Source: Alnus glutinosa
Lineage: Eukaryota > Streptophyta > Magnoliopsida > Fagales > Betulaceae
DNA length: 64,000 bases
Direction of reading: 5' to 3'
Assembly (NCBI RefSeq): GCF_958979055.1
Contig: NC_084892.1
Span: 25,136,001 to 25,200,000 of the forward strand
Shown piece by piece: positions 46,744 through 57,842 of the stretch (position 1 is the first letter of the stretch; every line of letters begins with the position of its first letter). The notes beneath the pieces are model-generated. The model saw nothing but the letters and a program-made list of their open reading frames with translations. It searched no databases and had not been told where the DNA came from. The translations under genes were made by a program, and so were the position numbers.

Positions 46744-49700
46744 ATGGCTGACGGTACTCGTCTTGCCCACCTCACCGATTCCTTAAAAACTTGCCATGAC
46801 CACATCGCCCAGCAAGAATCCACTAATGTAGCTGTTCAACAACAGCTGACCGAGTTGACAAAAATGTTCCGAACTTTTCTGGCCACTCAGCCCAGACCTC
46901 CCCCGGAGCGACCACCACCTGATGAGGCTCCTCCATTTCAGCTTCATGTTGCTCCCGGGCGTGCTGATCAACCTTCACATGCTCGTAACGGGCGTGCTGC
47001 TCTGGAGGGTCGGGACGACCAACGAGTTCATAGAGACCACCTTCGCCAAGGAGGTCATGATGGTTGGGACATGTGAGATGAGCGCCATTTTCGATTTGAG
47101 GATGACTATCCTGAGCATAACCGGGAGGAGCGCTTGTTTCCTGCTCGGCCTTTTCGTTTGGACTTTCCGCGATTTGATGGTGAAAATCCAGCCAATTGGT
47201 CTTACAAGGCGAACCAGTTCTTTGATTATTATCAAACTCCTCTGTACCAATGTCTCCGCATCGCCTCCTTTCACATGGAGGGGGAAGTGCTTATCTGGTT
47301 CCAAGATGCAGACGATGCTGGCCAGTTTCCCACTTGGGACGCTTTCCTTCAGTCCCTGCTTACCCGCTTTGGGCCGACGTATGACGACCCGATGGAGTCA
47401 TTGATGCGTCTTCGTCAAGTCTCCTCTGTATCGGACTATACGTCCCAGTTTGAGGCCCTCTCAAACCGTTTGCGTGGGATTTCTGAATCCAATCGCCTTA
47501 GCTGTTTTCTGAGTGGACTCAAGGATGACATCCGTTTGCCGGTCAGGATGCTTCATCCCCCTAACTTGGTGGCAGCATTTGGGTTGGCCAAGTTACAAGA
47601 AGAGTACCTTCTCACCTCTCGACGGCCGCTCCGTTCTTCTTCCTCTTCTTACTCTTTTGGCCGTCACCAGTCTTGGGGCCAGTCCAGCAGCTCCCCAGCT
47701 ACCTCGAGCCCTTCTTTGCCCTCAACCCATGTTCCATTGGCCTTACCTGCCAAGAGTCCTTCCGGGCTTCCCATACAGCGCATTTCACCCGCTCAAATGA
47801 AAGAACGGCGTGACAGAGGCCTCTGTTACTACTGTGATGATAAATGGTTACCTGGGCATAAATGTAAATCTCCACGGCTATATCTCATGTTTGGATTGAC
47901 ACTTCCTATGGAAGAACCCTCTGAGGATGTTTTTTATGATACAACGGATTTCATTGATTCTGTTCCTGCATTCGATGTGGTGGAATGCAAGGATCCGGAG
48001 ATCTCCATCAATGCTATTTCTGGTTCACCAGGTTCCAAGTCCATGCGTGTCCTCGGGGTTTTGCAGTCTCACCCAGTAAGCATCCTTATTGATTCAGGAA
48101 GTACTCATAACTTCCTGGATCCATCCATGGCTGCCCGTGTCAACCTCTCAATTATCTCCACTTCCCTGTTGCATGTCAAGATTGCTAATGGAGATACTAT
48201 TCCATGCTTCGGGCGTGTTTCGGCAGTTTCCTTCAAGGTTCAGGGACACCCTATTTTGGCTGATTTCTACATCATCTCCTTAGGAGGCTGTGACATGGTC
48301 CTTGGTGTTCAGTGGTTGCAAACCCTGGGACCCGTTCTTTGGGATTTTTCTTTAATGACTATGCATTACTCATGTGATGGCGTGTCTACCTTGTTGCAAA
48401 GGTTAAGCTCTCTCGAGTTAACACTAGAAGAAGGGGGTCATTTTCTTAAACCAGCTGCTTCGGCCAATAAAGGGTTCCTACTTAAACTCATTTCAGGCTC
48501 AACAGATCATCCAAACCCCAAGTACCCGCTTGCTCTCCAGTCCCTTCTTCACACATACAAGTCAGCCTTTGCTGAACCCACTGCCTTACCACCTCCTAGA
48601 TCCCATGACCACAAAATTCCCTTGACAACCTCACATCCAGTCAATGTGCGTGCCTATCGTTACCCTTACTTCCAAAAATTAGAAATCGAAAAACTTATCC
48701 AAGAGATGTTATTGTCTGGTGTCATACGCCCAAGCCAAAGCCCTTTTTCAGCTCCTGTCCTTTTGGTGCGCAAACCGGATGGTAGTTGGCGCTTATGTGT
48801 TGACTACCGGGCACTTAACCACGTTACAGTCAAAGATAAGTTTCTGATTCCCGTCATTGACGAATTGCTTGATGAACTTCAAAGGGCGGTGGTTTTCTCT
48901 AAACTGGATTTACGTTCCGGCTATCACCAAATCCGCATGCACTCGGACGATATTCCGAAGACGGCGTTCCGAACCCATGAGGGACATTATGAGTTCCTCG
49001 TCATGCCTTTCGGTCTCACAAATGCCCCGGCCACTTTTCAAGGTCTTATGAACGATATATTCAAACCTTACCTCCGCCGTTTTGTGCTCGTCTTCTTCGA
49101 CGACATTTTGGTATATAGCAGTTCTATGGAGAATCATTTGCTTCATTTGCAGACAGTACTTCAGGTTTTGGTTTAACACCACCTTTTTGCCAAACTTTCA
49201 AAATGTAGATTTGCTGAATCTGAAATTGAGTATCTTGGTCACTTGATTTCTCATCATGGGGTGCGGGCAGACCCATCTAAATTGGATGCTATGATCTCCT
49301 GGCCTCTTCCCCAATCCATTAAAGCTTTACGAGGATTTTTGGGCCTCACCGGTTACTACCGAAAATTCATCCGTAATTATGGGTTGATCGCGGCTCCGTT
49401 AACAGCCCTATTGAAGAAGGATTCTTTTGTGTGGTCTCCTGCCGCTACTCAGGCTTTTGCAGCCCTCAAAGAAGTGGTCAGCTCCCCACCTGTTCTTCGT
49501 CTTCCAGATTTTTCACAGCCCTTTCTTATTGAATGCGATGCTAGCGGTTCTGGGTTGGGAGCCGTTTTAATGCAAGCTGGTAGGCCTATTGCCTTCCTTA
49601 GTAAGCCCTTGAAGGGTCGTGCCCTTTTTCTTTCTACCTATGAGAAAGAGCTGCTTGCCTTGGTCACAGCCGTTAAGAAGTGGCGTCCTTACTTACTCGG

Positions 49701-51368
49701 GCATTCGTTCACTGTTCGCACCGACCATCAGGCCTTAAAATTCCTTTTAGAGCAGCAGGTTGGTACGAGTACACAGCAGCGTTGGTTGTCCAAGCTTTTG
49801 GGGTACAACTTTGTCATTGAGTATAAGCAAGGCCGGGACAACAAAGTAGCCGATGCATTATCAAGGCAAGCTGCCGCATGTGATTCACCTCAGACAGATT
49901 TCTCGGTCTCTTTAATTTCCTTTCCTACTCCGGATTGGATATCTGACTTAAAATCTTCTTACAATGATGATCCGAACACTCTGGCAGTATTGGAAGAATT
50001 GCAGTCAGGAAAAACCAGCTCTGGTCGGTTCACACTTCAGCAAGGTCTGCTGCTCTGTAAGGGCAGACTATGGATTGTCAAAGGGTCTCCCTTTCAACAT
50101 CAAATTTTGGAGTTTCTTCACTCCAACCCAGCAGCTGGACATTCCGGGTACCATAAAACTCTTGCTCGTGCCAAGGTCAATTTTATTTGGTCAGGAATGA
50201 AGACTGACATCAAAACCTTTGTCCGAGAGTGCCAGGTCTGCCAGGAAAATAAACATGAGACTGTACTCCCTGCTGGGCTCCTACAACCCCTGCCAATACC
50301 TTCTCGGGTTTGGTCGGATATATCGCTGGATTTCATAGAAGGTCTTCCTATTTCTCATGGGTTCTCTATTATTTTGGTAGTTGTCGACCGCCTATCCAAA
50401 TATGGCCATTTTCTCCCATTAGCTCATCCTTACTCTGCCTCTCGGGTAGCTCACTTGTTTATGACCAACATTTTCAAGTTACATGGTATGCCATCTACCA
50501 TTGTATCGGATAGGGACCCTACCTTCACAAGTTCATTCTGGCGTGAACTCTTCCGTTTGCAGGACAGCACCTTGTCCTTCAGCTCCTCTTATCACCCTCA
50601 ATCGGACGGCCAAACCGAGGCCCTTAATAAGTGCCTCGAAACATACCTCCGCTGTTATGCAGGGTCTAAGCCTAAGGCTTGGAGTACTTGGCTACCCCTG
50701 GCTGAGTGGTGGTACAACACCAGCCACCACTCTTCTACTGGGTATACTCCTTTTGAAGCTGTCTACGGCTATGCACCACCTTCCCTCCTCTCTTACGTTC
50801 CCGACACTTCAGCAAATTTAGCCGTGGATACTCAGCTAAGGGATCGTACTAAGGTGCTTACTCTACTCAAGGAACACTTACATCATGCCCAAAATCGCAT
50901 GAAAACTTATGCCGACAAAATCGTTCGGATCGTCAATTTAGTATTGGCGATTGGGTGTACTTACGGCTCCAGCCATACTGGCAGAAATCCCTGGCTCTGC
51001 GAAAGAATCTCAAATTATCTCCCAGGTTTTTTGGCCCCTTTAAAGTCCTGAGCAGGGTTGGCACCGTGGCTTACCGTTTGGACCTCCCATCCGAATCCCG
51101 CCTGCATCCCGTTTTTCATGTTTCGTGCTTGAAGAAGAAACTGGGCCAATCGCCCTTCCCATTGTCTTCCTTGCCACTGGTAGACCTCAATGGTGAGATT
51201 TACCCTGAACCTAAGCGTATTGTGGATCGACGGATGGTCAAACGCCGTGGCCGTGCAGCAACAGAAGTTTTGGTACGATGGCTGGGTGCTTCGGCTGAAG
51301 ATGATACTTGGGAGCTTTTGTGGACTTTGCAGGAACGCTATCGGCACCTTGTGGGCAAGGTGCTCTAA
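46744..51368 (+). pseudogene. gag-pol polyprotein gene with two stops and one frameshift
   Basis: A single long frame from the ATG at 46744 (MADGTRLAHL) would cover the whole polyprotein but is interrupted by TGA at 47074-47076, TAA at 49174-49176, and a one-base shift near 50920. Recognisable in order: gag ([21 protein letters not shown]), a CCHC-like knuckle ([14 protein letters not shown]), aspartic protease ([10 protein letters not shown]), reverse transcriptase ([19 protein letters not shown] catalytic motif), RNase H (IECDASGSGLGA, RTDHQALK), integrase HHCC finger and DDE core (VVDRLSKYGHF, IVSDRDPTF), and a C-terminal chromodomain (EVLVRWLG...DDTWE). The two stops fall in gag and just after the reverse transcriptase catalytic block. 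The breaks make this copy non-autonomous. Confidence 0.93.
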
Positions 51369-51380
51369 TGGGGGAGGCCT

Positions 51381-51801
51381 TGTTATGGGCCTACTGACTG
51401 GATCAACTAAGAATACTCTTTGACAGCAGCAGCCCATGGTAGCAGAAGAGAGACAGCCCACCTCATCTATTCACCTACATCTAGAGGGGATATTCACCTA
51501 GCTTCTAGAATAAATCCACCTCATCTATGTTATTGCTTTCTCTGTAACGGTGCGCCTAAAACATCTTTCATTGTATTCCTTTAGTCATATAGGTGCAGGA
51601 TAGCTGGCAATCGGTTAGAATATGTTCTAACTGATTGGCCTATTAAAGGAAGGAAAAGGATAGACAGCTATGTAGAAGAATCAAGAAGAATTTCCATTGT
51701 ATTGAGAGATCGGGCCTCTCTAAGAGCCCTCCTCAATATTCAGTCACTGTTATCCTCATTTTGTTGCCATTTTCACTCTCTTCATAAGAAAACCCCTTAC
51801 A
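51381..51801 (+). repeat. 3' LTR
   Basis: 421 bp, one base shorter than the 5' LTR. Confidence 0.95.
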
Positions 51802-52439
51802 CTATGAAATCTTAGCGTTCAGTAAAGTACCGTTCGAAGACCGTGGCCTCAAAAATACCGAATTTCATCTTAACTTCAACATTTCTCAAGGCTATATAAG
51901 AACTTCAGTGGACGATTTTCAAGGAGACATGAGTGCTTTGTTTTGTGTTCTAAGAGAGTACTATAGCATCCTTATGCTTTCAATTTCTAATCTCTCTTAG
52001 ATTTTTGTTAAACCACACTAAATTGCACATAAACTTTTAGCTACCAGAGTTCCGAGATTGTAAGATGAGACTTTATAAAAAAAAAAATTGGCTAGAGGTT
52101 CTAAAGCTATTGCATTGTTTGTTTAGTACAAGTGAGGTGTCCATTAAAAGGTTTTATAAATATGGACTACATGTAATTTAATTCTTCTATGATTGATGAA
52201 TTTTCTGGGTTTGGCTATTTTGGATTTGTTTTACCTTTAAAGAGTTTTTCAAAGGATTTTCATATTGCTTTGCATATTTTGATGGTTGTTATGTGGTTGC
52301 TATATTTTTTTAATTGGTTGAATATTTTAGAAAACACCTATTTACCCTTATTTAGGTGTTGTTTGGGGACAATGGGGAAATTTCATGGAGAAAAGAGCAA
52401 AATTAGGGTTTTGGGTAAAATGCTGGATTTGGTGTTGTT

Positions 52440-53300
52440 GTGATGTGAGTTTGGAGGAGTTTTTACATAGAAGCCTAGAAGGTTTAGTTTTTGTGGGTTA
52501 TTGTTCGAACAAGGCTATGCCATAGTACCTAGATCATAACTACAATCGAAGCCCGTTAGAATAAGATGGTGATGTAGGGCAAGTTTTAATCGGACCTGCT
52601 TTAATAAAAAGGCCGTATCTCAAGTTTCTGACATCGAATGGGGGCATACGTGGTTGTGTTGGAAAGCTCATTTAGATGCCTACCTAGTCATGTTTCATGA
52701 AGTTTTACTAAATTTCAAGGTTTATCGAGTCAAAATGGGTTGTAAAGAGAAGAATAGAAAGCTAGACAAAATAGCTTGTTCGTAGTAACGTTGGAACGAG
52801 AATTGGGTAGAAGAAGTTCAAGCAAGGCAGAATCACTTGTACATAGTCTCTTCTGAAGTTGTGTTCCATTGAGATTGAGGTTCAAACAGAAGCACTAGTT
52901 CAATAACTCGTTTGAACAAGATGGCAACTGAATTGAGAATTCAAGTGAGAATATGATGAAACCCTAGTCACATTCGAACGAGATGTAACCTGTTTGAACA
53001 AGTTGCGGCACAGTTTTTGTATTTGACTTTATTTCATTATTTTCTTAGGTTTAGGGGTCTAAGTAGTATAAATACATGTTATGGTCGTCTAGAGCCTCAA
53101 TTTTTTTTTATGAACTTTTGATGGCTACTGATTAGTTATCAAATAGAGATACTTAGAGGTTGAGTTTTCTCTTATGTTTGTCTCAAATCCTTAATTGACT
53201 CTTGGTTTTAGAAAGATTTATGATTCTAGTTTTGTTTGTCTTTGCGAACCCATTTCGCTATATTGCATCAATTGGTATAAGAGCCTAGGTGCGCGGCATC
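52440..53300 (+). mobile_element. probable LTR remnant of another retrotransposon
   Basis: Sequence with repeated TTCGAACGAG / GTTTGAACAAG motifs and a TATA-like TATAAATACATG (53069) ends in GCATCA, followed at 53272-53285 by TTGGTATAAGAGCC, a degenerate tRNA-Met primer binding site. The left border is not defined and no second LTR is seen, so it is a truncated copy. Confidence 0.4.
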
Positions 53301-53427
53301 AAAACCTTAACGTGAAACCACCCGAGAAAAAGCTAGTGGTGCTAGCTAAGACTAGTAGAGGGCAACCATACAGGATAGAGGTTGCTGGGTATAGCAGCCG
53401 GAAGACTCAATCAACTTTTATACTATT

Positions 53428-53658
53428 TAATTAATATTCTAACACTTTTCATCACATGTGGTTTTGTGGGCTCAAACTCACTCTTTATTAGTAAGGCTCA
53501 ACATGTATAATGTTTAATTGAAATAGTAGATAAATTGTGGAGTTCGAATTTAAACTCATAACTTCCGCTCTGATACTATATTGTATAACCACTTATCCTA
53601 AAAGTCAAAGCTAGCTTATAGAAAATTGTAGATTTAATCATTTAACTAATATTCTAAC
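53428..53658 (-). mobile_element. TRIM (terminal-repeat retrotransposon in miniature), truncated
   Basis: In minus orientation the 5' terminal repeat is 53658-53583 (starts GTTAGAATATTAGTTAAATG), followed by TAGTATCAGAGCGG as primer binding site and GAGTTTAAATTCGAACTCC. The other terminal repeat is reduced to its first bases near 53428-53445. Same family as 61484-61765. Confidence 0.65.
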
Positions 53659-55298
53659 CATTTCCCTTTAAATGAAATCCTAATAACTCTAATCCAAGCA
53701 AGCTTTTCCTTAGAACCACCGATAAAAGATGTTCAAACAGCTTTCACTTACACCTGTACTGTTCATTACAAACTCGTGTTACATTTTTTTTTTTTTTTTT
53801 TTTTTTTGGGGGGGGGGGGTGGGGGGTGGGGGAGGGATGAATAAGCATTTACTGAGAAGAAAAAACACAATACAAAGAAGAGACCCGCACAAAGTCCTCC
53901 CAACAACAAGAAGAAACAACGTACACCACCAATAAACCACACAAACCTACGAGGCTCACTCACAACCAGAACAAACTTGCAATCAGCAAGCAATGCCAGC
54001 ATGGCACTAAAACAAAGCCAAACCAAATCGAAAAAAGACTAATTGACTAAGATCGAGAACATCGATCTTCAAAGATAGTACTCCAAGAGCTTCTTAACAT
54101 TCTATTCGCAAAGTTAAACTTAAAAGAAAGAGAATTAATCCGAAGCCTAACCAGTGAGATAATGTCCAGAAAAATATTGGCCATCTCTAATTTGTGCTTA
54201 ATTACCAGCAAATAGTCTAGACTTTATGTCTCTCCAAATCAATGTTGTAGATCGACCATGGAGACAAGCATCAATCTAATGATCTTAAAAACAAGATAAT
54301 TACCTTTGAATTAAATTGCTCACCACATCATGCAAAAGATCAACCTAACAAGAATAAGTACGTACAAAGGCAAATTGCATTTGACAAAAAAAAAAAAAAA
54401 AAATACCCTGCCATTACAAACTATTTTGCCCGGCAAGTAAATTAGTTAGCCACTAATCTTTCCATACCCAAGTGATACTCTTGTTGCCAATGGTCACAGA
54501 AGCCTGTTTATGATAAAGCAAGACTATAATTACCCCCATATTTGTGATTATGGCGTACGTGTACTTTTTTGGTGGTTAGGATGGAATCATCATTTCACAT
54601 AATAACTTGTTAATTTCTTCAAATTCTATATGAGTGCAAGGAAATAATTGGACTGGAGCCTCTTCCGTTAAATTCTAAGATTAATTAAATTGATCATATA
54701 TCAGAAAAAAAAAAGATAAAGAGCTTTTGATTTTAATTTGTTGATGAACTAGTAATCACGTATTTTCTTTTGATTCTTTTATCCCTTTCATTTTTCACTA
54801 GGCATGCACAATGAATATATTTGATTTCAGGAGAGTTTTAGATCCCACGCAATTAGCAGAAAATTATTCCCAAATTAAATAAGCTTCTTACAGCAAAAGT
54901 AATTATGAAACCATCACCCATTAATCAAAATGAGAAGATCAGGGTGAACGATTTTGTGAATCTCTTGAAAGAAATTATTAACCGATCGATGCATTTAATA
55001 CACCCTCCATAAACAAAAACATAATTATAGTAAAAGATTAAAAATTACAAGCAATATTTTAAGTTTTACAATAAATGAGAGAGTGTCCAAAAAACAACAA
55101 AGATATACAAAGAATTACAAAGCCAGCTGAAATAGCAGCAAGGATTACAAACAATATCAATACTGATCGCCATTTTATATATGTCGTCCCATCAATTGCA
55201 ATAATAAGGCAATTGATATAATCTTTTAACTAGAGAGAGTAGATAAAGAGGTGGATATAAAAAAAAATAACCTCTTTCAGTAGCTCATGACTTCCGAC
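53659..55298. other. gene-free spacer downstream of the C2H2 gene
   Basis: Contains a second poly-T/poly-G tract (53784-53834) and an A-run (54386-54403). Open frames next to the G tract are compositional. The right end should contain the 3' UTR of the minus-strand zinc-finger gene. Confidence 0.45.
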
Positions 55299-55829
55299 TC
55301 AAAAGTATTCTCTTGTTTCTTGAGGCTCAGGCCCCAGCCGAAGTTCTAGGTCCAGTCCTGCCGTAACCTGCGAAGGCGCTGGAATCCCCTTCTCTTCATT
55401 CCCGCCGGCACAACCACCTGCCTTTTGGGCCGATGGTCTCTCAAAAAACAAGGGAAGCTGGTGACGTTCTTCTAGACCAATTTCGTCCCTATTATCATCT
55501 TCCAGATTGAGAGAACATGGCTTTTTAGGACTGCAACTCTTTTCTTCACGTGACTCTAGTTGAAATAAAAATTTCTCCTCCAAAACTCGAGGCTCCTGAT
55601 GGGCGGGATTCAGTGTGGACTCCGGAGGGAGAGAGTTTTCATCGGCAGCTTGTTTAAGCTTGGCTCTATCCCTTCGATGGATATTCATGTGACCCCCTAG
55701 AGCCTGTGCATTTGAAAAGCCTCTCTGGCAAAAGGCACAGGTATATGATCTAACCTGGCCTGAGCCCTGCAACTCTGAGCCCCATTTCATCTGGTCAGAC
55801 TTTTCCAAGTTTTGGGGATTAATCGCCAT
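55299..55829 (-). CDS. SUPERMAN-type single C2H2 zinc-finger transcription factor with EAR motif
   Basis: Single exon, 176 residues, start at 55829. One plant-type C2H2 finger at residues 31-51 (C31, C34, H47, H51) with the QALGGH signature in the stretch [20 protein letters not shown], followed by RRDRAKLKQ. The C-terminus carries LDLELRLG at 159-166, an LxLxL EAR repression motif. The combination [20 protein letters not shown] plus LDLELRLG is shared with Arabidopsis TAC1 and close SUP-family factors, so a TAC1-like regulator is likely, but orthology cannot be decided here. These proteins act in the nucleus and bind DNA through the QALGGH helix. No frame damage. It is GC-richer than the flanking DNA. 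Confidence 0.93.
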   Translation of the reverse strand: MAINPQNLEKSDQMKWGSELQGSGQVRSYTCAFCQRGFSNAQALGGHMNIHRRDRAKLKQAADENSLPPESTLNPAHQEPRVLEEKFLFQLESREEKSCSPKKPCSLNLEDDNRDEIGLEERHQLPLFFERPSAQKAGGCAGGNEEKGIPAPSQVTAGLDLELRLGPEPQETREYF

Positions 55830-56123
55830 TTTCAGGCAAGGAAGGGTAATACACAGAGAAAGATCGAGAAAAGAGAAGGAAATGTTGGGGGGCCGGGAGA
55901 GGTGGTCAACTGGTCGGTTGTGGGATATATTGTTTTTATTGATGAACTATAGTACTCTTTTGTTCTAGGTAACTTGCATGCATGAACAACATAATTATTT
56001 TATTATAATTAATTTCTTATTTTTATATCGATCTTCAATAAATCTTGTGTACATGAATCTTGGTTAATTTTGAATTAAAGTTAATATATATTATGACGAC
56101 TATTGGATGTCATGATATTATTA
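55830..56123. promoter_or_regulatory. upstream region of the C2H2 gene
   Basis: Short spacer between the zinc-finger start and a MULE derivative at 56124, so the element lies about 300 bp upstream of the gene. No certain promoter motif identified. Confidence 0.3.
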
Positions 56124-57050
56124 AGGGGTAATTACATTTTCCTCCCATGAACTACCGGCCTGTGTCATTTTGCCCCACGAACTTCCACTTCGACTAAAAG
56201 AGAGCATTAAACTACCATTTTTACACATTTTGCCCATTTCCGTTAGGAATCCCGTTAACTTGGATGGAATATACCATTTTTTTCCGTTAATTTTGATTTA
56301 AAGACCAAAATGCCCTCTACAGTAATTAATAAAAAAAAAATATTAAAATTAATATATTTAAAAAAAAAAAAAAAATGAAGGAAAAAGGGGTGGTGGCAGC
56401 CACCCCTGAGGTGGGCGGGTGGCCTGCGAGCCACCCCGGCCTAAGGGGTGGCCGCACGGCCTCACAGAACCTGGGATGGCCGCGCGGCCACCCTAGGTCA
56501 TTTCTAGAGTGGCTACGCGGCCACCAAGCTTCCGTGGTGGCCGCGAGCCACCCCCAAAGGTGTCTCCGGCCACCTCTAGGGTGGCTCGCGGCCCACCCCG
56601 GCCTAAGGGGTGGCCGCACGGCCACCCCAGAGGTGGCCGGAGACACCTTTGGGGGTGGCTCGCGGGCCACCCATGGCCTCTGGGGTGGCTGCGCGGCCAC
56701 CCCTTAGGCCGGGGTGGGCCGCGAGCCACCCCAGAGGTGGCCGGAGCCACCTCTGGGGGTGGCTTGCAGGCCACCCATGGCCTCTGGGGTGGCTGCGCGG
56801 CCACCCCAGAACCGCCACCCAGCCACCTCAGGGGGTGACGGCTTTCTTCATTTTTTTTTTTTAAGATGAGGGTATTTATGTTATTTTTGAAATTGAGTTA
56901 GGGCATTTAAGTCTTTACATGAATTAGACTGACGGAATGGGGCAAAGTGTGTAAAAATTGTAATTTGATGCTCTCTTTTGGTCCAAGTGGTAGTTCGTGG
57001 GGGCAAAATGACACAGGCCGGTAGTTCATGGGGGAAAAGGTAATTACCCT
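56124..57050. mobile_element. 927-bp MULE derivative, AGGGTAATTAC family, with GC-rich core
   Basis: Left AGGGGTAATTACATTTTCC and right GGAAAAGGTAATTACCCT are inverted, and the arms (about 230 bp left, 190 bp right) pair with those of 32882-33308. I see no clear 9-bp duplication. Its interior is the GC-rich repeat at 56390-56840. Open frames of about 70-120 codons across the core on both strands are compositional products of the repeat. Confidence 0.75.
56390..56840. repeat. GC-rich palindromic repeat array inside the MULE derivative
   Basis: Repeated units such as GGGGTGGCCGCGCGGCCACC, GAGGTGGCCGGAG and GGGGTGGCTCGCGGGCCACCC occur in both orientations, so the block can fold on itself many times. 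It is strikingly GC-rich in an AT-rich window and rich in CpG. Confidence 0.85.
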
Positions 57051-57503
57051 TATGCCGAAAAGAGGTGTTCAGTTTTTTTTTTTAATAGATAATGTTCAGT
57101 TTTATTTAAGTTAGGAGGAGAATACATTTTGTCCTTGCACTACGACCACTTTGAAGTATTTCTTTCTAAAATATCAAGATTTAAAAATTATTAAAAAAAA
57201 AAACCAATTTTTTTTTTTTTAGAAAAAAGGGTGGCGGAGGGTGGTTTGGCCATCTCAAAATCCAAAAGGATAATTTGTTTTCAAATTTTTTTTTTTTTAT
57301 TATTGTTTTAATAACTACTAGGGTAACGTGTTTCAGTTGACAGGGTATTTTGAAAAGAAAGACACCAAAGTATACATGTGACGCGCACGTAACCGCTTTT
57401 TCATCAATTTTAACGATTAATCTTGCTAATGGAGTGGCCTTTTTGAAATGGAATGGTAGTTTGAGGCTCGCAAATGCCACTTTTTGAAGTTTGGTGGTGC
57501 AAG
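57051..57503. other. spacer with possible MULE-type remnants
   Basis: ACATTTTGTCCTTGCACTACGACC (from 57124) and the reverse complement of the GTGGTGCAAGTAGG region share the pattern of long-TIR elements, but the arms are too decayed to define. Confidence 0.3.
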
Positions 57504-57834
57504 TAGGGGTGCCAATTCGTATTCATGTGTCGGATATGGGTTGTGTTGAGACATAAGTTTAACACTATATAAGTCAATTCTAACCCGACCTATTTAATTA
57601 AATAAGTTAGACCCTTCAACCCTAACCCGTTAATTTGTGTCGAATTAGCGAGTCATGTTAAAAATTACAAACTTTAATGTCACGTATTGCGTTCAGGTTA
57701 TGTTGAAGCATGTGGGTATAAGACTATATAGATCAACCCTAACCTAAACCATTAATTAAACGGATCAAACCTTTCGACTTTAACTCATTAATTTCGTGTC
57801 GGGTTCATAGTCTTGTCAAAGATTGTCAGTCCTA
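57504..57834. mobile_element. 331-bp non-autonomous hAT element
   Basis: The left end TAGGGGTGCCAATTCG and the reverse complement of the right end (TAGGACTGACAAT) match; flanks ggtgcaag (57496-57503) and cgtgcaaa (57835-57842) agree at 6 of 8. The interior has repeated ACCCGTTAATTTGTGTCG / ACTCATTAATTTCGTGTCG motifs known from a very common plant hAT family. Confidence 0.65.
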
Positions 57835-57842
57835 CGTGCAAA

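Larger units (their letters stand above)
46239..51801 (+). mobile_element. Ty3-type LTR retrotransposon with chromodomain (small chromovirus, Reina-like size)
   Basis: 5563 bp with LTRs 46239-46660 and 51381-51801, each starting TGTTATGGG and ending CCCCTTACA, and a perfect 5-bp target duplication CTATG (46234-46238, 51802-51806). The primer binding site TGGTATCAGAGCC (46663-46675) fits initiator methionine tRNA; a purine tract GGGGGAGG precedes the 3' LTR. The two LTRs differ by six substitutions and one indel that I can see, about 1.5 percent, so insertion is recent. Domain order gag, protease, reverse transcriptase, RNase H, integrase, chromodomain is that of Ty3-type elements. The coding region is broken. 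Confidence 0.95.

Noticed and set aside
56326..56864. Overlapping 62-124 codon frames reading Arg/Pro/Gly/His-rich repeats
   Set aside because: All frames on both strands are open across the palindromic GC repeat; this is composition, not coding.
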